Source: Bernardetiaceae bacterium
Lineage (GTDB): Bacteria; Bacteroidota; Bacteroidia; Cytophagales; Thermoflexibacteraceae
Reading direction: 5' to 3'
Assembly: GCA_025057115.1 (NCBI GenBank)
Contig: JANWWZ010000007.1
Span: 60,862-124,861 of the forward strand
Length of the DNA: 64,000 bases
Both the position numbers and the translations under genes were made by a program. Each line of letters begins with the position of its first letter. Within the stretch, counting starts at the first letter, position 1. Below the pieces are notes generated by a model that worked only from the letters and a program-made list of their open reading frames with translations, had not been told where the DNA came from and made no database searches. Positions 16,044 to 26,320 of this stretch are shown in pieces.

Positions 16044-18179
16044 ATGTGCAAAAATTTAGCATTTTGCTTTTTAGCAGTGTTTTTTGCTTGTCAATCTTCA
16101 AATTCAGATAAAATGGAACAGCAGCGTTCAATTTCGCCGCCTAAGGCAAAGATAGTTCCCAAAGAATTGAGCATTCACGGTCACAAGCGCATTGATAATT
16201 ACTACTGGCTTAACCAGCGAGAAGATCCAGAGGTAATTCATTACCTCAAGGCAGAAAATGAGTATTTACAAGCTGTCATGAAGCCTACAGAGGCACTGCA
16301 AGAAAAACTTTACAACGAAATGCGCAGCCGCATCAAAGAAGAAGATCAATCCGTTCCTTATTTTCTGCGGGGTTATTACTACCTAACTCGTTATGAAAAA
16401 GGCAGCGAATACCCGATTTATACTCGAAAAAAAGGCAGCCTTGACGCACCAGAAGAAATTATGCTCGATGTAAATCAAATGGCACGGGGTCATGCGTATT
16501 ATCAAGTGGGCAGTTGGGCTGTCAGTGATGACAACCGCCTTTTGGCTTATAGTGTGGATACCGTCAGTCGGCGCATTTATACCTTGTATTTCAAAGACTT
16601 ACAAACAGGGCAGCAGCTTGAAGACATCATTCCCAACACCACGGGCAATCTGGCATGGGCTGCTGACAACAAAACTGTATTTTACTCCCGCCAAAATTTG
16701 CAAACCTTGCGTTCCTTCCAAATTTGGAAGCACGTCTTAGGCACTGACCCTCAAAAAGATCAACTGGTATATGAAGAAGAAGATGAAACGTTTAACGTAG
16801 GCGTATATCGCTCCAAGTCAAATAAATATTTGTTTATTTTTTCAAGCAGCACACTTACTACAGAAGCCCGCTTTTTAGAGGCTGCCAACCCCAACGGCAA
16901 ATTTACTATTTTTTTGCCAAGAGAGAGAGGTCATGAATACGAGTTAGACCATGCAGGGGATAAATTTTACATTCGCACAAATTGGAAAGCGTACAATTTC
17001 CGCTTAATGGAAACTGACGAAAAAAATATAGCTAATAAATCTGCATGGCGCGAAGTGATTCCGCATCGCAGCGATGTATTTTTAGAACAAATTGAAGTGT
17101 TCAAAGATTTTTTAGTGGTAGAAGAGCGAAAACAAGGATTGATTCAGTTGCGGGTTCGTCCTTGGAGCGATCCTTCACAAGAGTATTACATCCAGTTCGA
17201 CGAGCCAGCCTATAGCGTTAGGCTTGATGTTAATTTAGAATTCGATACTCCCTTGGTGCGCTATAGCTATACCTCCTTTACCACGCCCAACTCGGTATAT
17301 GAGTACGACATGAAAACGCGCACCAAAAAACTTCTTAAACAGCAAGAAGTGCTCGGCGGATTTAACTCAGAAGCCTATCAGTCAGAAAGGCTCTATGCCA
17401 CTGCCCGCGATGGGGTGAAAGTCCCTATTTCCATTGTTTATAAAAAAGGATTCAAAAAAGATGGCAATGCCCCTTTGCTCCTGTATGGATATGGTTCCTA
17501 TGGCATTTCTACCGGAGTTACCTTTAGCTCCAACCGACTCAGTTTGTTGGACCGAGGTTTTGCCTTTGCGATTGCCCATATACGGGGCGGGCAGGAGATG
17601 GGTCGACAATGGTATGAAGATGGCAAACTGCTCAAAAAGAAAAATACTTTTTACGACTTTATTGACTGCGCCCAATACCTAATTAACGAAAAATATACTT
17701 CACCTGCACACCTTTACGCACATGGCGGCAGCGCCGGCGGCTTACTCATGGGTGCAGTAGCTAACATGGCTCCTGAACTGTTTAAAGGCATCATTGCCGA
17801 TGTACCTTTTGTAGATGTAGTTACTACCATGTTGGACGAAAGCATCCCTCTTACTACTAATGAATACGACGAGTGGGGCAATCCTAACGACAAAACCTAT
17901 TACGAATACATGCTCAGTTACTCGCCCTACGACAATGTGGAACGCAAAAACTATCCTCACATGTTAGTGTTGACTGGTTTCCACGATTCTCAAGTGCAAT
18001 ACTGGGAGCCAGCCAAATGGGTGGCAAAACTTCGAGCCACCAAGACCGATAACAATTTGCTTTTATTCCAAACCAACATGGAAACTGGCCACAGTGGAGC
18101 CTCAGGCAGGTTTGCCCCCCTGAAAGAACTGGCTCTTAAATATGCCTTTCTGCTTTACTTAGAAGGCATCAACGAATAA
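16044..18179 (+). CDS. Oligopeptidase B-like S9 serine peptidase, exported
   Basis: Prolyl-oligopeptidase family S9A. The N-terminal beta-propeller starts after IDNYYWLNQREDPEVIHYLKAENEY, a strong PtrB signature. The C-terminal alpha/beta hydrolase has the nucleophile serine in AHGGSAGGLLMGAVAN and the catalytic histidine in NMETGHSGASGRF, with the acid expected in LTGFHDSQVQYWEPAKW. The track start is 17 codons upstream; the ATG at 16044 (MCKNLAFCFLAVFFAC) begins a lipoprotein-like signal sequence, so I chose it (711 residues). This predicts an envelope location, unlike the cytoplasmic E. coli enzyme. It cleaves short peptides after basic residues in characterised members. Upstream is the HolD-like gene. 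Confidence 0.9.
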   Translation: MCKNLAFCFLAVFFACQSSNSDKMEQQRSISPPKAKIVPKELSIHGHKRIDNYYWLNQREDPEVIHYLKAENEYLQAVMKPTEALQEKLYNEMRSRIKEEDQSVPYFLRGYYYLTRYEKGSEYPIYTRKKGSLDAPEEIMLDVNQMARGHAYYQVGSWAVSDDNRLLAYSVDTVSRRIYTLYFKDLQTGQQLEDIIPNTTGNLAWAADNKTVFYSRQNLQTLRSFQIWKHVLGTDPQKDQLVYEEEDETFNVGVYRSKSNKYLFIFSSSTLTTEARFLEAANPNGKFTIFLPRERGHEYELDHAGDKFYIRTNWKAYNFRLMETDEKNIANKSAWREVIPHRSDVFLEQIEVFKDFLVVEERKQGLIQLRVRPWSDPSQEYYIQFDEPAYSVRLDVNLEFDTPLVRYSYTSFTTPNSVYEYDMKTRTKKLLKQQEVLGGFNSEAYQSERLYATARDGVKVPISIVYKKGFKKDGNAPLLLYGYGSYGISTGVTFSSNRLSLLDRGFAFAIAHIRGGQEMGRQWYEDGKLLKKKNTFYDFIDCAQYLINEKYTSPAHLYAHGGSAGGLLMGAVANMAPELFKGIIADVPFVDVVTTMLDESIPLTTNEYDEWGNPNDKTYYEYMLSYSPYDNVERKNYPHMLVLTGFHDSQVQYWEPAKWVAKLRATKTDNNLLLFQTNMETGHSGASGRFAPLKELALKYAFLLYLEGINE

Positions 18180-18255
18180 ATTTTTTAAGCAGCAGATTTG
18201 GTGATACTTTCTTCTTTGTAGCTATTTTTGACAAGATTTGAAAACGAAAACAACT

Positions 18256-19422
18256 ATGGCTGACTACAATCGCAAAATGCGTATGGGCATGGTAGGTGGT
18301 GGCATCGGTGCCTTCATTGGGGCAGTGCATCGAATGGCTGCTGCCTTAGATGGAGAAATCGAACTAGTATGCGGAGCCTTTAGTAGCGACCCTGAAAAAT
18401 CTAAGCGTTCAGGAGAAATGCTCTATTTGCCCCCAGAGCGAGTTTACGGCAGCTATGAAGAAATGATTTTAAAGGAAAAAGAATTGCCTCCAGGACAGCG
18501 GATGGATTTTGTAGCTATCGTTACCCCTAATCACATGCACTTTCCGCCAGCTAAAATGGCTCTGGAAAACGGCTTTCCTGTGGTATGTGATAAACCCCTT
18601 GCGTTCAACTTAGAGGAAGCCAAAGAACTGGCGGCACTAGTGCGCAAAACAGGCTTGCTATTTGCCCTTACGCACAACTATACAGGCTATCCGATGGTGA
18701 AAGAAGCCCGCGAAATTGTGCGCAGCGGACGCATTGGTCAAGTGCGGAAGGTGATAGTAGAATATCCACAAGGTTGGCTAGCTACTCTCTTGGAAGCCAC
18801 TGGCAACAAACAAGCTGCATGGCGCACTGACCCTACTAAGTCGGGAGCGGCAGGCTGCATCGGAGATATCGGCACTCATGCTGAAAACCTAGCCGAGTAC
18901 ATTACAGGGCTAGAAATTACTGAACTGTGTGCCGATATTACCACCTTTGTCCCTGGACGCAAACTAGATGACGATGGAAACATATTACTTAGGTTCAACA
19001 ACGGCGCCAAAGGCATTTTACACGCCAGTCAAATTTCTGTAGGGGAAGAAAATAACTTAAATATTCGCGTATATGGTCAAACAGGAGGCATTTGGTGGCA
19101 TCAAATGGAGCCCAATACCCTAGTGCTTACTTCTCTTGAAGAGCCCAAAAAGCTCCTCCGCACGGGAGTAGGCAAACTTTCTGCAGCAGCACAAGCTCAT
19201 ACGCGCATTCCAGCAGGGCACCCTGAAGGTTACCTAGAGGCTTTTGCTAACATTTATCGCAACTTTGCTCGCACCCTGCGCAGCCTTCTCAAGGGAGAAA
19301 CCCCTGATCCTCTTTATACAGACTTCCCTACAGTAGAAGACGGTGTAAGAGGAATGGCATTTATAGAAACAGTCATTGCATCAGCAGCAAGCAATCAGAA
19401 ATGGACGCCCATGAAACGGTAG
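18256..19422 (+). CDS. Gfo/Idh/MocA family NAD(P)-dependent oxidoreductase
   Basis: The N-terminal Rossmann fold has the dinucleotide loop [19 protein letters not shown]. The family catalytic lysine is in [18 protein letters not shown] (the EKP-like motif, here DKP). The C-terminal domain carries [22 protein letters not shown], with the DIGTH histidine expected for catalysis. There is no Tat or Sec signal, so it is cytoplasmic. The substrate, a sugar or inositol derivative, cannot be assigned. The track begins at a TTG; the ATG at 18256 ([16 protein letters not shown]) is preferred, giving 388 residues. Its last 22 bp overlap the start of the recombinase gene. Confidence 0.9.
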   Translation: MADYNRKMRMGMVGGGIGAFIGAVHRMAAALDGEIELVCGAFSSDPEKSKRSGEMLYLPPERVYGSYEEMILKEKELPPGQRMDFVAIVTPNHMHFPPAKMALENGFPVVCDKPLAFNLEEAKELAALVRKTGLLFALTHNYTGYPMVKEAREIVRSGRIGQVRKVIVEYPQGWLATLLEATGNKQAAWRTDPTKSGAAGCIGDIGTHAENLAEYITGLEITELCADITTFVPGRKLDDDGNILLRFNNGAKGILHASQISVGEENNLNIRVYGQTGGIWWHQMEPNTLVLTSLEEPKKLLRTGVGKLSAAAQAHTRIPAGHPEGYLEAFANIYRNFARTLRSLLKGETPDPLYTDFPTVEDGVRGMAFIETVIASAASNQKWTPMKR

Positions 19423-20354
19423 AAGCAATTTTTGATCTTCCCTTTTTCCAGCAATGGCAAGCCGCTATCAAGAGATTTGAAATCTACTTGCGGCTGGAGC
19501 GCAATTTTAGTCCTCATTCAGTAGAAGCCTACTTGCGCGATGTAAAAAAATTAGCTGAATTTATTTGCACAGAATACGGGCAAATTTCTTACCAGCAAAT
19601 CCAGCTTAGCCATTTAGAGCACTTCATGGCTTTCTTGACCGAAATACAACTGACCCATAGTTCGCAGGCGCGGATCGTTGCCGGTGTCCGCGCCTTTTTC
19701 AGTTACTTGGTGCAAGTGGAACAGTTGCCCCATAATCCCGCCGAGCATTTGCATCCTCCTGTAACGCAATACTTTCTCCCTGATACCCTCAGTGTAGAAG
19801 AAGTACAAGCCATCCTTAACGCCATCGACCTTTCTAAAAAAGAGGGCTACCGAAACAAGGCGATTATAGAAACCCTTTACAGTTGTGGGGTGCGCGTTAG
19901 TGAACTGATTTCGCTACGGCTTAGCGATTTCATGCCTGAGGTAGGATTGATTCGCGTGCAAGGTAAAGGACGCAAGCAAAGAATTATTCCCATCGGAAAA
20001 CATGCTATAGAGGCAATAAATGACTATCTTTTGCATGGGCGTTCCCATCAACCCATCGCTAAAGGGCATGAAAACTACATTTTCCTCAATCGCAAAGGGA
20101 AAGCCCTTTCGCGAGTGATGATTTTTTACATAGTTCGCCAAGCGGCCACAGCAGCGGGGATTGCCAAAAATGTAAGTCCTCATACGTTTCGGCATTCCTT
20201 TGCTACTCATTTGGTAGAGCGCGGCGCCGATCTGATCGCTGTGCGCGATATGCTAGGGCATGAATCAATAGCTACTACGGGGATTTATACTCACTTGAGC
20301 AGAGAGCACCTCAAACGCATTGTGAATCAATGTCACCCCGCTGCTCATTGGTAG
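19401..20354 (+). CDS. xerD: Site-specific tyrosine recombinase, XerD/XerC type
   Basis: A 317-residue tyrosine recombinase. The N-terminal SAM-like domain (RFEIYLRLERNFSPHSVEAYLRDV) is followed by the catalytic domain with R165 (YSCGVRVSEL), K189 (VQGKGRKQR), H261 and R264 (HTFRHSFATHL), H287 (MLGHESI) and nucleophile Y296 (TGIYTHL). Length and motifs fit chromosomal XerD, which resolves chromosome dimers at dif with XerC, rather than a phage integrase. XerC versus XerD cannot be settled from this sequence alone. It overlaps the oxidoreductase gene by 22 bp. Downstream is a gene-free stretch with an inverted repeat. Confidence 0.9.
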   Translation: MDAHETVEAIFDLPFFQQWQAAIKRFEIYLRLERNFSPHSVEAYLRDVKKLAEFICTEYGQISYQQIQLSHLEHFMAFLTEIQLTHSSQARIVAGVRAFFSYLVQVEQLPHNPAEHLHPPVTQYFLPDTLSVEEVQAILNAIDLSKKEGYRNKAIIETLYSCGVRVSELISLRLSDFMPEVGLIRVQGKGRKQRIIPIGKHAIEAINDYLLHGRSHQPIAKGHENYIFLNRKGKALSRVMIFYIVRQAATAAGIAKNVSPHTFRHSFATHLVERGADLIAVRDMLGHESIATTGIYTHLSREHLKRIVNQCHPAAHW

Positions 20355-20841
20355 CAGACTGTCCAAACCAAACTATTATACAGCATTTACTGTATAACTC
20401 TCCGTGCTTGATCTTTTTTCGTTTAACGCATCGCAAATGGGTATCTAAGTAGTTGTCCAGCTTTTTGCTAAATTCATTTGGAGAGTCTTAGGTAAAAGTT
20501 AAGTCAACTAGAGCAGGGCTCAACTTTTGCTCAACCTAATAGCATCCATTTTGAAGAATAAAACCTGGAGAAGATTCCAACTTTTGTGCTATTTCTTCCT
20601 CCCATCCGTAGGCTTTGATGGCTCGAGAAATGCTCTTGCACGCGCCTTGTGAAGGGCAATCTTTTGTACTTTTCAAGTGGTCCCCACCCTGACTTTGGCA
20701 TTCTTTACATGGTTCCTATAGCTATCAACCTCTTTTCATCCACCATCATATGCCGCTTTAGGGTGGGTCGCTAAGATTAGCCGATTCGCTTTTTTATCCA
20801 ACTATCTTATCCATACCTTTCGTTTCCTTGACGCTCTAAGA
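20355..20841 (-). pseudogene. Gene-free 487-bp stretch with decayed coding remnant
   Basis: No intact gene. On the minus strand an open frame ending at the TAG at 20538-20536 runs about 59 codons without a start: CKECQSQGGDHLKSTKDCPSQGACKS, then ISRAIKAYGWEEEIAQKLE. The cysteine pattern C-x2-C...C-x5-C resembles the zinc-like segment of some DDE transposases. In another frame just upstream, LDKKANRLILATHPKAAYDGG is cut by a stop. Several frames interrupted by stops suggest an old inactivated gene, perhaps a transposase; the identity is a guess. Confidence 0.3.
20376..20397. repeat. 8-bp inverted repeat with 6-bp centre downstream of xerD
   Basis: TTATACAG-CATTTA-CTGTATAA is a perfect 8-bp dyad starting 22 bp after the xerD stop. 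It lacks a following T-run on either strand, so it is a poor terminator. The 6-bp centre recalls recombinase sites, but the half-sites are oriented opposite to dif. Confidence 0.5.
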
Positions 20842-21948
20842 CTATTCTACCCAGTCAGCGATGAACAGGTTGGTATCGCGAGTGCCTTTATTGTTGCGAT
20901 TGCTGCTGAAAATCAATTTTTTGCCGTCAGGGGAAAACATAGGAAAGGAGTCAAATACAGGGTCATAGGTAATTTGTTCTAATTGACCTGTTTGTAGGTC
21001 TACCATGTAAATGTTGAATTGAAAGCCACGCTGGGAGGCATGATTAGAGCTGAACAATACTTTTTTGCCCGAGGGGTGAAAAAACGGTGCCCAGTTGGCT
21101 TTCCCTAAGCGAGTTACTTGTCTAAGATTAGAACCATCGGCATTGCATATAAAAATTTCCATTTCCGTAGGCTGCACCAGACCTTTTTTAAGTAGCTGTT
21201 TGTATTCTTTGATTTCTTGGCGGGTTTTTGGTCTTGAAGCGCGAAAAACAATTTGGGAACCATCGGGAGAGAAAAACGCACCACCGTCATAGCCTAACTG
21301 GCGCGTAATGCGGCGCGGCTTGCTGCCATCTATATTCATTACCCAAAGGTCCAAGTCGCCGGAACGCATAGAAGTAAAAACAATTTTATCGCCTTTGGGA
21401 GAAACCGTTGCTTCTGCATCATATCCTTTTGTTTTTGTCAATCTTTTTACAATATTGCCATTTAAATCAGCAACAAAAATATCATAGTCGGGATGTACTT
21501 GCCAAACGTATTTGCCTCCTTGCCGAGGAGGAACTGCAGGGCATGCCATTCCTCCCAAGTGAGTAGAAGCATACAAAATGGTGGTATCTCCTGGCATAAA
21601 GTAAGAGCAAGTAGTTCTCCCATGCGAAGTGCTGATCATTTTGGGGCGTACTTGGGACATGTCGCCCTGCTGAAGTTCGAAGTAAAAAATTTGGTCGCAC
21701 TCTAGCCCCCATGCCTTGTAGTTAGATTGAAAGACAATTTTTTGTCCATCAAAACTGAAGTAGGCTTCTGCATTATCGCCTCCGAAAGTAAGCTGGCGAA
21801 CATTGCGCAAATGCTTTTCTTGTGGATAGCGAAGCGTATCACGGGAAAGGGATTGAGCACATACCTGACTGAAACTCCACGTCCATAGGGTCAATCCGCT
21901 TGTCAAAATCAATGCTCGGAAAATTTTCACTTTAAAGTTACTTTCCAT
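20842..21948 (-). CDS. TolB-like PD40 beta-propeller protein, exported
   Basis: A signal peptide (MESNFKVKIFRALILTSGLTLWTWSFSQVCAQ) precedes a six-bladed TolB-like propeller. PD40 motifs are repeated: FSFDGQKIVFQSN, SPKGDKIVFTSMRSGDLDLWVMNIDGS, SPDGSQIVFRASRP, HPSGKKVLFSSN and SPDGKKLIFSSNRN. No catalytic or peptidoglycan-binding domain follows. The location is the periplasm or outer surface; the role is unknown. The track start at 22008 would abut the divergent ftsX start, so I chose the internal ATG at 21948 (368 residues). Confidence 0.85.
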   Translation of the reverse strand: MESNFKVKIFRALILTSGLTLWTWSFSQVCAQSLSRDTLRYPQEKHLRNVRQLTFGGDNAEAYFSFDGQKIVFQSNYKAWGLECDQIFYFELQQGDMSQVRPKMISTSHGRTTCSYFMPGDTTILYASTHLGGMACPAVPPRQGGKYVWQVHPDYDIFVADLNGNIVKRLTKTKGYDAEATVSPKGDKIVFTSMRSGDLDLWVMNIDGSKPRRITRQLGYDGGAFFSPDGSQIVFRASRPKTRQEIKEYKQLLKKGLVQPTEMEIFICNADGSNLRQVTRLGKANWAPFFHPSGKKVLFSSNHASQRGFQFNIYMVDLQTGQLEQITYDPVFDSFPMFSPDGKKLIFSSNRNNKGTRDTNLFIADWVE

Positions 21949-22007
21949 GCTGCTGGCAGAATTATTTTTGTTAGAAAACTTACCCCTTACGCCTTTGTTA
22001 GAACCCA

Positions 22008-22922
22008 ATGAAGAACAAATCTAAAGAGCGTAACTCTGCTGTCTCTTCATCACGCATAGGTAGCTATCGCAGTCGCAACGTCATCGGTAGCATTACTGCA
22101 GCTCTTATTCTCATCGGTACTTTTGTTTTATTTACTCAACACACGCACCGGCTGACAAAGTTACTACAGTCTAGCATAGAAATTCAGGTATTGCTCAACA
22201 ATGGACTGAGCCCCCAAGATAGTGCAGCAATCATGGAGTTATTGGCAACTCAACCATACGTAGTCAAAAAAAATGGCAAGCCGCAAATTAGATATGTATC
22301 AAAAGAAGAGGCTTTGCAAAAATTGTCTAAACAACTGGAGGAAAACATTTTAGAGATCGCCAGGGAAAATCCGCTGCACAATTCTGTAATGGTCAATATT
22401 TTGCCTCAGTACCACACTAAGGAGGCTTTGCAGGGCATCAAAGAGCAATTGGAACAAGAAAAGGCAATATTTGAGGTGTCATATCAATACATTGCTATTG
22501 ACCAAATTGCTAAAAATGTGCGTTTGGTAGGACTGGTTACCATCTCATTAGCTATTTTGTTGATTATATTAACCATCATTTTCGTCCATATTGCCATTAA
22601 GTTAGCCCTTTACTCCCAGCGCTTTACGATTCGCATCATGCAGCTAGTAGGGGCAACAGATTATTTTATTAAAAAACCATTTTTATTGCGTGCTGCTGGT
22701 TATGGCTTCATCAGCGGTGTGATTGCAGTAACAGTATTGGCAACTGGACTTTGGGGACTTTATCACGCCTCACCAGAATTTAAAAAAGCAGAAGATTGGG
22801 TAGAAAACGCCGTAATCTTTTTATTTTTGCTCGTTGTGGGAATGCTAATTGCCGTAACCAGCGCATGGATAGCTGTAAATAAGTATCTACATCGTTCTTT
22901 AGACGAGTTGTATCTCAATTAA
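22008..22922 (+). CDS. ftsX: Cell division protein FtsX
   Basis: A membrane partner of the ATPase FtsE that couples divisome assembly to periplasmic peptidoglycan hydrolase activation. The 304-residue protein has one N-terminal helix (NVIGSITAALILIGTFVLF), an extracytoplasmic domain with EIQVLLNNGLSPQDSAAIMELLATQPYV and a KEEALQKLSKQLEENI segment, then three C-terminal helices with the FtsX motif FTIRIMQLVGATDYFIKKPFLLRAAGYGFISG. ftsE is not adjacent. DUF3098 and uppP follow within 12 bp and by a 4-bp overlap respectively, the normal order in this phylum. Confidence 0.93.
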   Translation: MKNKSKERNSAVSSSRIGSYRSRNVIGSITAALILIGTFVLFTQHTHRLTKLLQSSIEIQVLLNNGLSPQDSAAIMELLATQPYVVKKNGKPQIRYVSKEEALQKLSKQLEENILEIARENPLHNSVMVNILPQYHTKEALQGIKEQLEQEKAIFEVSYQYIAIDQIAKNVRLVGLVTISLAILLIILTIIFVHIAIKLALYSQRFTIRIMQLVGATDYFIKKPFLLRAAGYGFISGVIAVTVLATGLWGLYHASPEFKKAEDWVENAVIFLFLLVVGMLIAVTSAWIAVNKYLHRSLDELYLN

Positions 22923-22934
22923 TTAGCACGGAAA

Positions 22935-23153
22935 ATGCAAACGGATAAAAGCAAGAGTTTTCCCTTCGGGAGGCGAAATTACATCCTCATGCTTGCCAGC
23001 ATTGGCATCGTAGCTATGGGCTTTTTGCTTATGGCTTTAGATACAGAAGAGTTTGGCTTCGGAGTGTTAGGGCTTACCATTGGTCCCATCACAGTGCTAC
23101 TGGGCTATGTAGTAGGATTTTTCGCGATTATGACAAAGAAAAATATACCATGA
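22935..23153 (+). CDS. DUF3098 family small membrane protein
   Basis: A 72-residue protein with two transmembrane helices. The DUF3098 signature is FPFGRRNYILMLASIGIVAMGFLLMAL near the start and the glycine-rich second helix GLTIGPITVLLGYVVGFFAIM. The function is unknown. It starts 12 bp after ftsX and its stop overlaps the uppP start as ATGA, so the three are translationally linked; the constant position between ftsX and uppP in Bacteroidota suggests a cell-envelope role. Confidence 0.9.
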   Translation: MQTDKSKSFPFGRRNYILMLASIGIVAMGFLLMALDTEEFGFGVLGLTIGPITVLLGYVVGFFAIMTKKNIP

Positions 23154-23947
23154 CCATCTGGCAAGCCATTTTGCTAGGCATCATTCAAGGTTTGACAGAA
23201 TTTTTGCCCATCAGCAGCAGTGGACATATAGAACTTGGCAAATTTTTTTTGTCAATTGATGTACAAGAAAATTTGCTGTTTTCTGTAGTCCTTCACGCTG
23301 CCACCGCGCTAAGCACTATAGTCATTTTTCGCAAGCAGATCGCATCAGTGGTGAAAGATACGGTGCAACTGCAGTGGAACGAAGGATCGCAGTTTGCTGC
23401 CAAGGTTTTTATTTCTATGCTGCCGATTGGCATCGTAGGTTTATTATTCAAGCCCTCCGTAGAAATGCTTTTTGAAGGCAAAACGGCATTAGTAGCTGTT
23501 ATGTTGCTGTGCAGTGGAGGTTTATTGCTTTTTGCTCATTATTTTTCGCCACAGCAGGGCAAAGACGTGTCTTTCGCTAAGGCTTTTGTAATAGGCATCG
23601 CTCAAGCAATAGCTATTATCCCAGGCATTTCGCGTTCGGGGGCTACCCTTGCCGCTGCCTTAATACTGGGCGTTCAACGGGAAAAAGCTACCTCCTTTTC
23701 CTTTCTAATGGTCTTGCCTCCTATTTTTGGAGCTATCTTGCTGGAAACGAGGGATTATTTAGAAAATGTTTCCACCCTGCACATTTCAATAAGTGCTTTG
23801 GCAAGTGGTTTTGTAGCTGCTTTTTTAACAGGCATGTTTGCTTGCAGAACGATGATACACATTGTGCGCAATAGCCAGTTAATTTACTTTGCTTTGTACT
23901 GCTTTCTTATAGGTACCCTATCTCTTATTGCTTGGTACTACGGTTAA
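23150..23947 (+). CDS. uppP: Undecaprenyl-diphosphate phosphatase
   Basis: UppP (BacA) dephosphorylates undecaprenyl diphosphate to recycle the lipid carrier for peptidoglycan and other polymers. The 265-residue membrane protein shows both conserved motifs: ILGIIQGLTEFLPISSSGHIELG near the N-terminus, with the catalytic glutamate and serine region, and PGISRSGATLAAALILG with the essential arginine. About eight hydrophobic segments are visible. It is the last gene of the ftsX-DUF3098-uppP run; the next gene is convergent, 5 bp away. Confidence 0.97.
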   Translation: MTIWQAILLGIIQGLTEFLPISSSGHIELGKFFLSIDVQENLLFSVVLHAATALSTIVIFRKQIASVVKDTVQLQWNEGSQFAAKVFISMLPIGIVGLLFKPSVEMLFEGKTALVAVMLLCSGGLLLFAHYFSPQQGKDVSFAKAFVIGIAQAIAIIPGISRSGATLAAALILGVQREKATSFSFLMVLPPIFGAILLETRDYLENVSTLHISISALASGFVAAFLTGMFACRTMIHIVRNSQLIYFALYCFLIGTLSLIAWYYG

Positions 23948-23952
23948 GTTAC

Positions 23953-24360
23953 CTACTGTGGGACTGCTACTCCTGCTGCCTGAAGTGCTTTAGTGGCTTC
24001 TGCTAGTCCTTCTTCCAAAGTTTTTACAATCACATGAGGAGCGGGTAAGGGAGTAATGAACATGATAGCATCTAAAATAACGCGCACTAATTTGTTGGGC
24101 ATGACAAAAACAAAGCACTTTTGCCAGGTAGATATTAATTCTTTGTGCTTCTTGAGCCATTCTGCTTGCTTGATGCGCAATTCTGCTCGTAGGTATTTAG
24201 AAAGGGTACAGTCAAATACAAAGCTAACGGGTGTTTTTCGCTGATATATTTCCAACGCTTTGTTTAAATAATTCTCAAACTCTTCTATCGTGGGTTCTTC
24301 AGCCCTAAAAGTAATAATGACGATGGGAAATTTGCTCTCATCAAAGGTTGCGTATTCCAT
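23953..24360 (-). CDS. STAS/SpoIIAA-like small protein
   Basis: A 135-residue protein without signal peptide or membrane helix. The alternating pattern MEYATFDESKFPIVIITFRAEEPTIEEFENYLNKALEIYQRKTPVSFVFDCTLSKYL, then helix, WQKCFVFVMPNKLVRVILDAIMFI, resembles the SpoIIAA-like/STAS-type fold found in many small Bacteroidota proteins of unknown role. No specific function can be given. It lies 51 bp downstream of the mlaF stop on the same strand and convergent with uppP, but the spacing to mlaF does not show an operon. Confidence 0.7.
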   Translation of the reverse strand: MEYATFDESKFPIVIITFRAEEPTIEEFENYLNKALEIYQRKTPVSFVFDCTLSKYLRAELRIKQAEWLKKHKELISTWQKCFVFVMPNKLVRVILDAIMFITPLPAPHVIVKTLEEGLAEATKALQAAGVAVPQ

Positions 24361-24411
24361 ACACCTTTTAAATCGTTTTTTACAATCGGCAAAGTACGAA
24401 ATTTAATTCGT

Positions 24412-25161
24412 TTAACCAACTTTGAATTTTCTTGTTAGTTTGTTGGAAAAAATAAACTCGTTGAGTTCTTTTACATCAGCTTGGAAAATGCTTTCGTTGT
24501 CGCCTTCCCAAAGTTTAGCTCCTTTGTAAATAAAAATGATGTGTTCGCCAATTTCCATGACAGAATTCATATCGTGGGAGACAACTACAGTAGTAATATT
24601 GTATTCCTTCGTAATTTCGTAAATTAAATTGTCAATCATGATAGCAGTCAGCGGGTCAAGACCAGAGTTGGGTTCGTCGCAAAATAAATACTTAGTTTGT
24701 AGAACGATGGCGCGGGCAATGCCTACGCGTTTTTTCATGCCACCGCTGAGCTCAGAAGGCATTTTTTTGTTGGCATTTTCCAGTCCTACGCGCTTAAGAC
24801 AGAAATTTACGCGGTCCATTTTTTCATCCATAGGCATGTTAGTAAGCATATCCAATGGAAAACGGACATTTTCCTCCACTGTCTTAGAGTCAAACAGCGC
24901 GCCGCCTTGAAATAACATGCCTATTTCTTGCCGAAGGGCTTTTTTCTCTTCACGCGTACCGTTGTAAAAGTCCCTGCCATCAAAAAGAACTTGCCCTGAG
25001 TCAGGAGGAATTAAACCTACGATGCTTTTAAGCAGGACGGTTTTTCCAGTGCCGCTGCCGCCAATAATCATACTGGTAGTGCCTGGCTTAAAAACAGCAC
25101 TGATGTTGAAAAGCACCTGCTTGCCTTCAAATGATTTGTTAATATTTTTTACCTCGATCAC
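24412..25161 (-). CDS. mlaF: Mla-type lipid transport ABC ATPase
   Basis: The ATP-binding subunit of an MlaFE-type phospholipid transporter. Walker A is IIGGSGTGKTVLLK, the signature is LSGGMKKRVGIARAI, Walker B is YLFCDEPNSGLDPLTA, and the H-loop is VVSHDMNSV. NSGLDP and the KKRVG form are typical of MlaF/Ttg2A rather than sugar or peptide importers. The start is GTG at 25161. It lies 9 bp after mlaE. An MlaD-like MCE protein gene would be expected next but is not present in this window. Confidence 0.93.
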   Translation of the reverse strand: MIEVKNINKSFEGKQVLFNISAVFKPGTTSMIIGGSGTGKTVLLKSIVGLIPPDSGQVLFDGRDFYNGTREEKKALRQEIGMLFQGGALFDSKTVEENVRFPLDMLTNMPMDEKMDRVNFCLKRVGLENANKKMPSELSGGMKKRVGIARAIVLQTKYLFCDEPNSGLDPLTAIMIDNLIYEITKEYNITTVVVSHDMNSVMEIGEHIIFIYKGAKLWEGDNESIFQADVKELNEFIFSNKLTRKFKVG

Positions 25162-25170
25162 GTCAATTCA

Positions 25171-26310
<1,140 letters not shown>

Positions 26311-26320
26311 TGCAGTTAAG

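Noticed and set aside
20376-20397. Possible dif site
   Set aside because: The arms have TTA outside and CTG inside, opposite to dif half-sites, and no motif match could be confirmed.
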